From contig NC_085138.1 of the NCBI RefSeq assembly GCF_035046485.1, positions 45,419,464 to 45,483,463 on the forward strand: a stretch of 64,000 nt of DNA, given 5' to 3'. How positions within the stretch are numbered: position 1 is the stretch's first letter; each line of letters starts with the position of its first letter. The stretch is from Aedes albopictus. Its lineage: Eukaryota > Arthropoda > Insecta > Diptera > Culicidae. This document shows, in pieces, positions 59,429 to 64,000 of the stretch. The position numbers and the translations under genes are program-made. The notes beneath the pieces are model-generated. The model made no database searches and was not told where the DNA came from. It saw only the letters and a program-made list of their open reading frames with translations.

Positions 59429-62400
59429 TATTGCCCACATTTGAGTAAAAATTTGAACGTTATGGCTGCTTTTCTCGGTAGATCACACCAGGGTGCGAGG
59501 CCGCCATGTTTAAGAATCCAACATCTTGTATGTAAACATTGGTGTATCCACAAAGGATTCCATTGTGGATACACGATAGATGTTGGCTCCTGTCAGATGC
59601 ATTAGGTGGGATTAGGGTTGCCACATACATGGTAGATCAATTATAGTAGAATCTAAATGTGACCTTGAATCTTTTATCGAAGAAGCGGTTTGGAATATAC
59701 TTTGTAGATTGGATTTTAAATTTGATCGCATCAACCCGGAACAAAGCTGTTTCATTTTATATTAGCGCCCAAAACAACTGTGCAAAATTTGGGAGCGATT
59801 GGTTGCGTCCCCGTATTCCGCATTACGATTGAAATTTGTATGAAAGTTAGTATGGAAAAAACGTACTTATTTGCATTTTTCTCATAAGTTGAATTATTTT
59901 GTCTAACATCATGTAACTAATGACGTTAAAGTATAATCTAGGATATGTCGAAAAACTTTGTCGAAGACCGCAAAGTCATCCGACGCTTGTGAAAAAAGTT
60001 ATTAGCTAGGTAACTTGGGCCAAAAATTTAGATTTTATTATTGATGTTATTCCTTTACATGTTAAATGTTAAGCACCACTGGGCAATCTGTACGTTATAA
60101 CTTTTTCACAAGTGTCGGATCACTTTGCGGTCTTTGGCGAAATTTTTCGGCATATCCTGGGCTCGTGCTGAAAAAATCATCATTTTGCAACATGTTGCAT
60201 AAATAACTATTAAGATATTTCAACATTCTACTATGTATCACTTGAAATAGAGAGATTGCAAATTTATTACGATTTTTATGGTGTAAATTCAAAGAGCAGG
60301 GTGTTCATGCTCTCAGTAGGGACAAGCCTGCTTGTCGATACAAAGGCTTAAATACCATGGAGTTCTTGAAAGATCTATTCCATATCCATACCATACTCCA
60401 TTTACTTGTTAGAAGGATCATTAGTCTGTGGCGTATAGAGTAAGCATTCGTAGAATACTAGTTTCGCTTATTGATTCTGTACCTACAATTCATGAAGTCT
60501 TGTGACAACCTAGAACATCCGTGGAACTCAAAATAGTAAAACTGTTGTGGGAATCTTCAAAGCATATGCGCTAACAAAAAATAACATCAATAAATCACAA
60601 TTATTGTACGTGTATGTCGATACAACTTTTATAGATATAGTACGACTAAATTTCAAGGAGTTTGGAGACCTTAGCAGTATTTTTGTGTTTTTTTTTAAAT
60701 ATATTTAAGGTATAAACCCTACGAATAGGGGCAAGACATGATACAAAACTGGCACAAAAATATGTTTGGCCACCTGTTTATATGGAAACGCCCTATAGTT
60801 GGTCAAACATCGTTTTTTCATAGATCGTTAGTGTTGAGTGAACGATTAGTTATAAAATCGTTTTTGTTCAATTTTTTAACGTAGCTACTTTAAGTTCGAA
60901 GCAACTAATTTAGTTGACTCGGTATTTTTTGAATGTAATTTATATGAAATGTGTGATTTTGTATGTTCATAACTTCTGAACTGCCGTAAACCTCAAGTCA
61001 GTCCTATCTGCAATTTCGGTAAAATTGAGTTAATGACAGATTTTGATCTACCTTTGGATGATCTTTTGGTAGCGTAAATAATATAATAACATAATTTGTT
61101 CAGTTCCATCATAAACATAAATATGTACCCTCCAATACCAAACCGTACAATGTTTTAGTCTCTTTCAAATTTTTCACTGTTCTGTTTTTATATACATTGT
61201 GTTAGTTTCATGCTGATCGCAGAAATTTTCAAGCCATCCATGATAACACTAGTTTATAGCATTTTTGAACTCGGTAAGCTGATGATTATTTTTAGTGTAG
61301 AATCATGTCCTGAGTTCGAAAACGCGAAGAAAAAGAAATGCAGTAGAGCGGAAATTGTTTCGACTTTCCATACAAGGTTGATGATTTGAAATCGGCGGTG
61401 TTCTATTTTTAGGCAAAGTCGCTCACTTCATTCATCTCATTCTTCGTAGCCAATCCTCCCATAGAGCTGAATTTTTCACTGTAACTGTAATTTTTTACTA
61501 TATACCAAATAAACGTTGAGAAAAAATTTTAAATTGTTTTTTTAAAAAAATACATTTCTTCATATATTTTTGGAAATTTTGCTAAAATTTAAGGAGATCG
61601 TTCCCAAAACTCGCCAATATCTTGAATTTTATCAATCTGACGCAAAACCTGCTTTCAGATGATCGAATGGTATTATATTCAGCTTTTAATTTATGGAAAA
61701 AGATTTAAAATTGGTTGAACAAAACGCAAGATATTTGATTTTTTTTAAATTCCATATTTTAAAAGTTGTAAAACTCGATATTGAGCTAAAACTCAAAAAC
61801 TGTTCTACTTTAAATTTTTTGAAGCACGGTTTCGAAATCAGCGCTAAATTATGCTTCAAAAATTTTGGTCGTTGACAGAAGTTCACGACTTTCGTTTTAT
61901 TTTGTAAACTAGTGTAATCATAGAATTTTATCAAAAAACAAGCTTGGTTGAATGACTAAATGTTGTGATGTTTATTCATGGAATACAAAAACAGCATGCC
62001 AAATTTTCAAGATATATCGGAACTGGTTCCGGTACGACCTTGTAGAACCATATCAGTGAAGAGAATTGTCAGACAAAAGAGGCACAAAACAAGCAACAAA
62101 GAAGGTGCGACGATTACTCTTTATCCCTACTGGTAACAGATAATGACATGATCTCGAAATTTTTTGTTGCAGACAAAACGGAAGCTGAATTTGTTGCGTA
62201 CTTTTCAACTCGTGAATAATCAATTATTGCTAACCCAAAGTCGAAACTGTTTGATAATAGAGCTTCACCAGAGTTGCAGTGTTTACCGACTCGAAGTTAC
62301 CGTTCGAAAATCGCAATGCAAGGCTTTAAAATCTCTAAACTCGTGGTGTACGATGTTAATCCCATTATTTTCAAGTTGGGACAAACTTATGTCGCATGGG

Positions 62401-62524
62401 TTTGTTTGTCGCAACAAATACAGGTTGCGACATTGTCATTATTGTTGCGCGATGGTTGAATTTTGATTCACTGAACCATATGCTACTATAGAGTGCAATG
62501 TGCTACTGCTACACGAAATTTCAC
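59429..62524. other. AT-rich DNA with old repeat fragments
   Basis: Contains the partner of the 28490 repeat at about 59930-60130, a hairpin/foldback fragment near 60166-60230, and the inverted partner of 13600-13862 at 61680-61925. No gene is recognised; all frames are under 105 codons. Confidence 0.5.
61680..61925. repeat. Dispersed ~250 bp repeat, inverted partner of 13600-13862
   Basis: Opposite-orientation match over the whole stretch, from agcttttaatttatgg to cgttttattttgtaaact. Moderate divergence, no defined ends. Confidence 0.7.
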
Positions 62525-62526
62525 TA

Positions 62527-62795
62527 CCGTCTACCCTCGTTGGTTTGACCTCATCTAATCTGAACACTTTTTAATTTGACCCCCTCTAATCTGCACATCG
62601 TTCAAACTAAAAATGGTTCAAACGTCATTCTACTCATGGAACGGGGTGAAACGGAACGCAGAATCAAAACAAAACAGCGAAAAGAGTTGCCATCAGTGTG
62701 ATTTTCGATGCCCACAGGGTTACTAAAAGTTCAAATTAAAAAATGAACCCCGTTGGTTTGCATGAGGTGTCGTTCAAACCAACGGGGGTAGACGG
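62527..62795. mobile_element. 269 bp TA-flanked MITE, CCGTCTACCC ends, full copy
   Basis: Left end ccgtctaccctcgttggttt and right end aaccaacgggggtagacgg pair with one mismatch; TA at 62525-62526 and 62796-62797. Left-half copy at 24095 and a decayed relative at 30297. Confidence 0.92.
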
Positions 62796-62839
62796 TAGTA
62801 AATTTAAACAAACGTCATGCTAAGAGCAAAATACCTGGG

Positions 62840-64000
62840 ATTTCTTTAGGAGTTCTTTCAAGGAACCTTCAGAAATTCCTTTAGCCATTTATCAGGATCT
62901 TTCCAGGGATTTTTTTTTTTAGAAATTCCAAAAGGAACATCTACAGGAGTTTCTCCTTCGCGAATTCTTTCATGTGCATCTTGCAGGGTTCTGATAGTGA
63001 TGGTTTCAGGGTTTGTTCCAACAAATGCTTAAGAAATTTTACAGATACGTCTGCAAGGATGACGAATTCCTTCAGGAATTTTTCCATAGTTTTCTTCAGT
63101 GATTCCATTATTGATTGCTCCAGAGATTTTTTAAAGAATTCCTCTATGGGTTTCACCAGACATTCTTCCGGAAATTTCTCCTGGGATATCTATAGAAGTT
63201 CCTCCAGTAATTCCAGTGCTTTCATCGATAATTCCTCCAGGAATTTCTCCAGGGATTCCGTCAGCAGTTTTTTTAGGTATTTCTGTAAGAGTTCCTTCAG
63301 AGATTTCTTCAGGGATTTCTCTATATATTCCTTCAAGAATTCCACTAGTGATTGCTCCAATAATTCAATCTGGAAAAATTTAGCAGGAATACCAGAATTT
63401 TACCAGAGACTAGCTAAAAATTAATCCAGGAGTTCCTTTTGTACAAAACATTCAAAGATTCCAGCAATAATTCGTCCAAAAATTATTGCAGACATGGATT
63501 TCATATTATTTTTTCCTACAGAAATTCTACTTCTACAGAATTTGTTAAGAAAGCTTTCCTGGGATTTCCTAAGGATTTTCTCATAGGATTGCTTCCGGGA
63601 TTCCTCATGGGTTTTTTCAGAAATTCCTCCAGGTTTTCCTTCAAGAATTCCTCCAGGGATTCATCCGGGAATTTCTTCTGTGTTTCTTTCAGGAACAACT
63701 CCAAGGATTTCTTAAAATTCCTCCAAGGATTCCTCCAGGAACACTTTTTAGAATTCCTTCAGGAGTTCCCCTTAAAATTATGTCAGGATTGTCAGGAACT
63801 CCTCCTTAATCCAGTACATCCTACAGGGACTGTTTTGGGATTCTCTTAGGAATACCTCTAGGAATCGCTTCTGCAATTTCTTCAAGAATTCTTCCTGGAA
63901 TTCCTCCAGGAATTTCTCATTGGATTCCTCCACGAATTGCTTCAGAGATTCCTCCAGGAATTATTTCTCTGTGAATTACTGCAGGGATTCCCCTTAAAAC
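62840..64000. repeat. Degenerate AATTCCTCCAGG satellite running off the right edge
   Basis: Over more than 1.1 kb, units close to gaattcctccagg(g/a)att recur at 15-35 bp spacing, mostly in one orientation. Reading frames of up to 150 codons here are repeat products (Ser/Phe/Asn-rich on +, Lys/Glu/Phe-rich on -). Confidence 0.85.

Noticed and set aside
62972..63849. 150- and 136-codon + frames
   Set aside because: They lie in the degenerate aattcctccagg satellite and have its repetitive composition.

Overview
The window reads as repeat-rich nuclear DNA from a culicine mosquito, most likely Aedes (Ae. aegypti or close kin). Three copies of a tRNA-derived SINE of the Feilai type, degenerate Ty1/copia and non-LTR retrotransposon remnants, at least a dozen small elements flanked by TA, a TTAA-flanked piggyBac-like element, AT-rich background DNA and a long intron in a sparse gene landscape all fit that. 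There is no sign of bacterial organisation: no operons, rRNA, intact tRNA or CRISPR array was seen.

Only one protein-coding gene can be supported. It is on the + strand, with two coding exons (35493-35945 and 42794-43309) joined in phase 0 across a 6.85 kb intron. The 322-residue product has a low-complexity, partly basic N-terminal half and a C-terminal SH2 domain that looks tensin-like, followed by a short acidic tail with two tyrosines. The first exon is preceded by a splice acceptor, so the transcript must start further upstream. The intron is filled with mobile DNA, mostly in antisense orientation: a SINE, a dead copia element split by other insertions, a 555 bp non-LTR copy with a 24 bp target-site duplication, and a dead non-LTR reverse transcriptase.

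Layout: 1-840, ~187 bp satellite entering from the left edge; 1.9-4.6 kb, a 958 bp palindrome and a 1.55 kb TA element with a nested one; 5-11 kb, mostly unrecognised DNA with two tRNA-like patches; 11.7-17 kb, a run of SINE and TA elements, two of which share one TA, and one nested inside another; 17.1-19.9 kb, a 2.8 kb foldback element with ~0.9 kb arms and Transib-like ends; 20-32 kb, mostly unrecognised DNA with scattered short elements; 32.7-35.1 kb, a palindrome inside a possible piggyBac-like element; 35.4-43.5 kb, the SH2 gene; 44-51.5 kb, degenerate satellites, foldback repeats, a recent ~656 bp duplication and a non-LTR insertion with a 23 bp target-site duplication; 52.8-54.3 kb, a ~1.49 kb TATC microsatellite; 56-59.4 kb, a piggyBac-like element, a double-palindrome TA element and a second copy of the 16 kb element; 62.5-64 kb, a TA element and a degenerate satellite running off the right edge.

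The main interest is structural: in-window empty-site proof of one MITE family, shared-target insertion, giant hairpin elements able to make dsRNA, two long target-site duplications of one non-LTR family, and a TATC/GATA array offering about 370 GATA-factor consensus sites. Apart from the SH2 gene, nearly all open reading frames look accidental.
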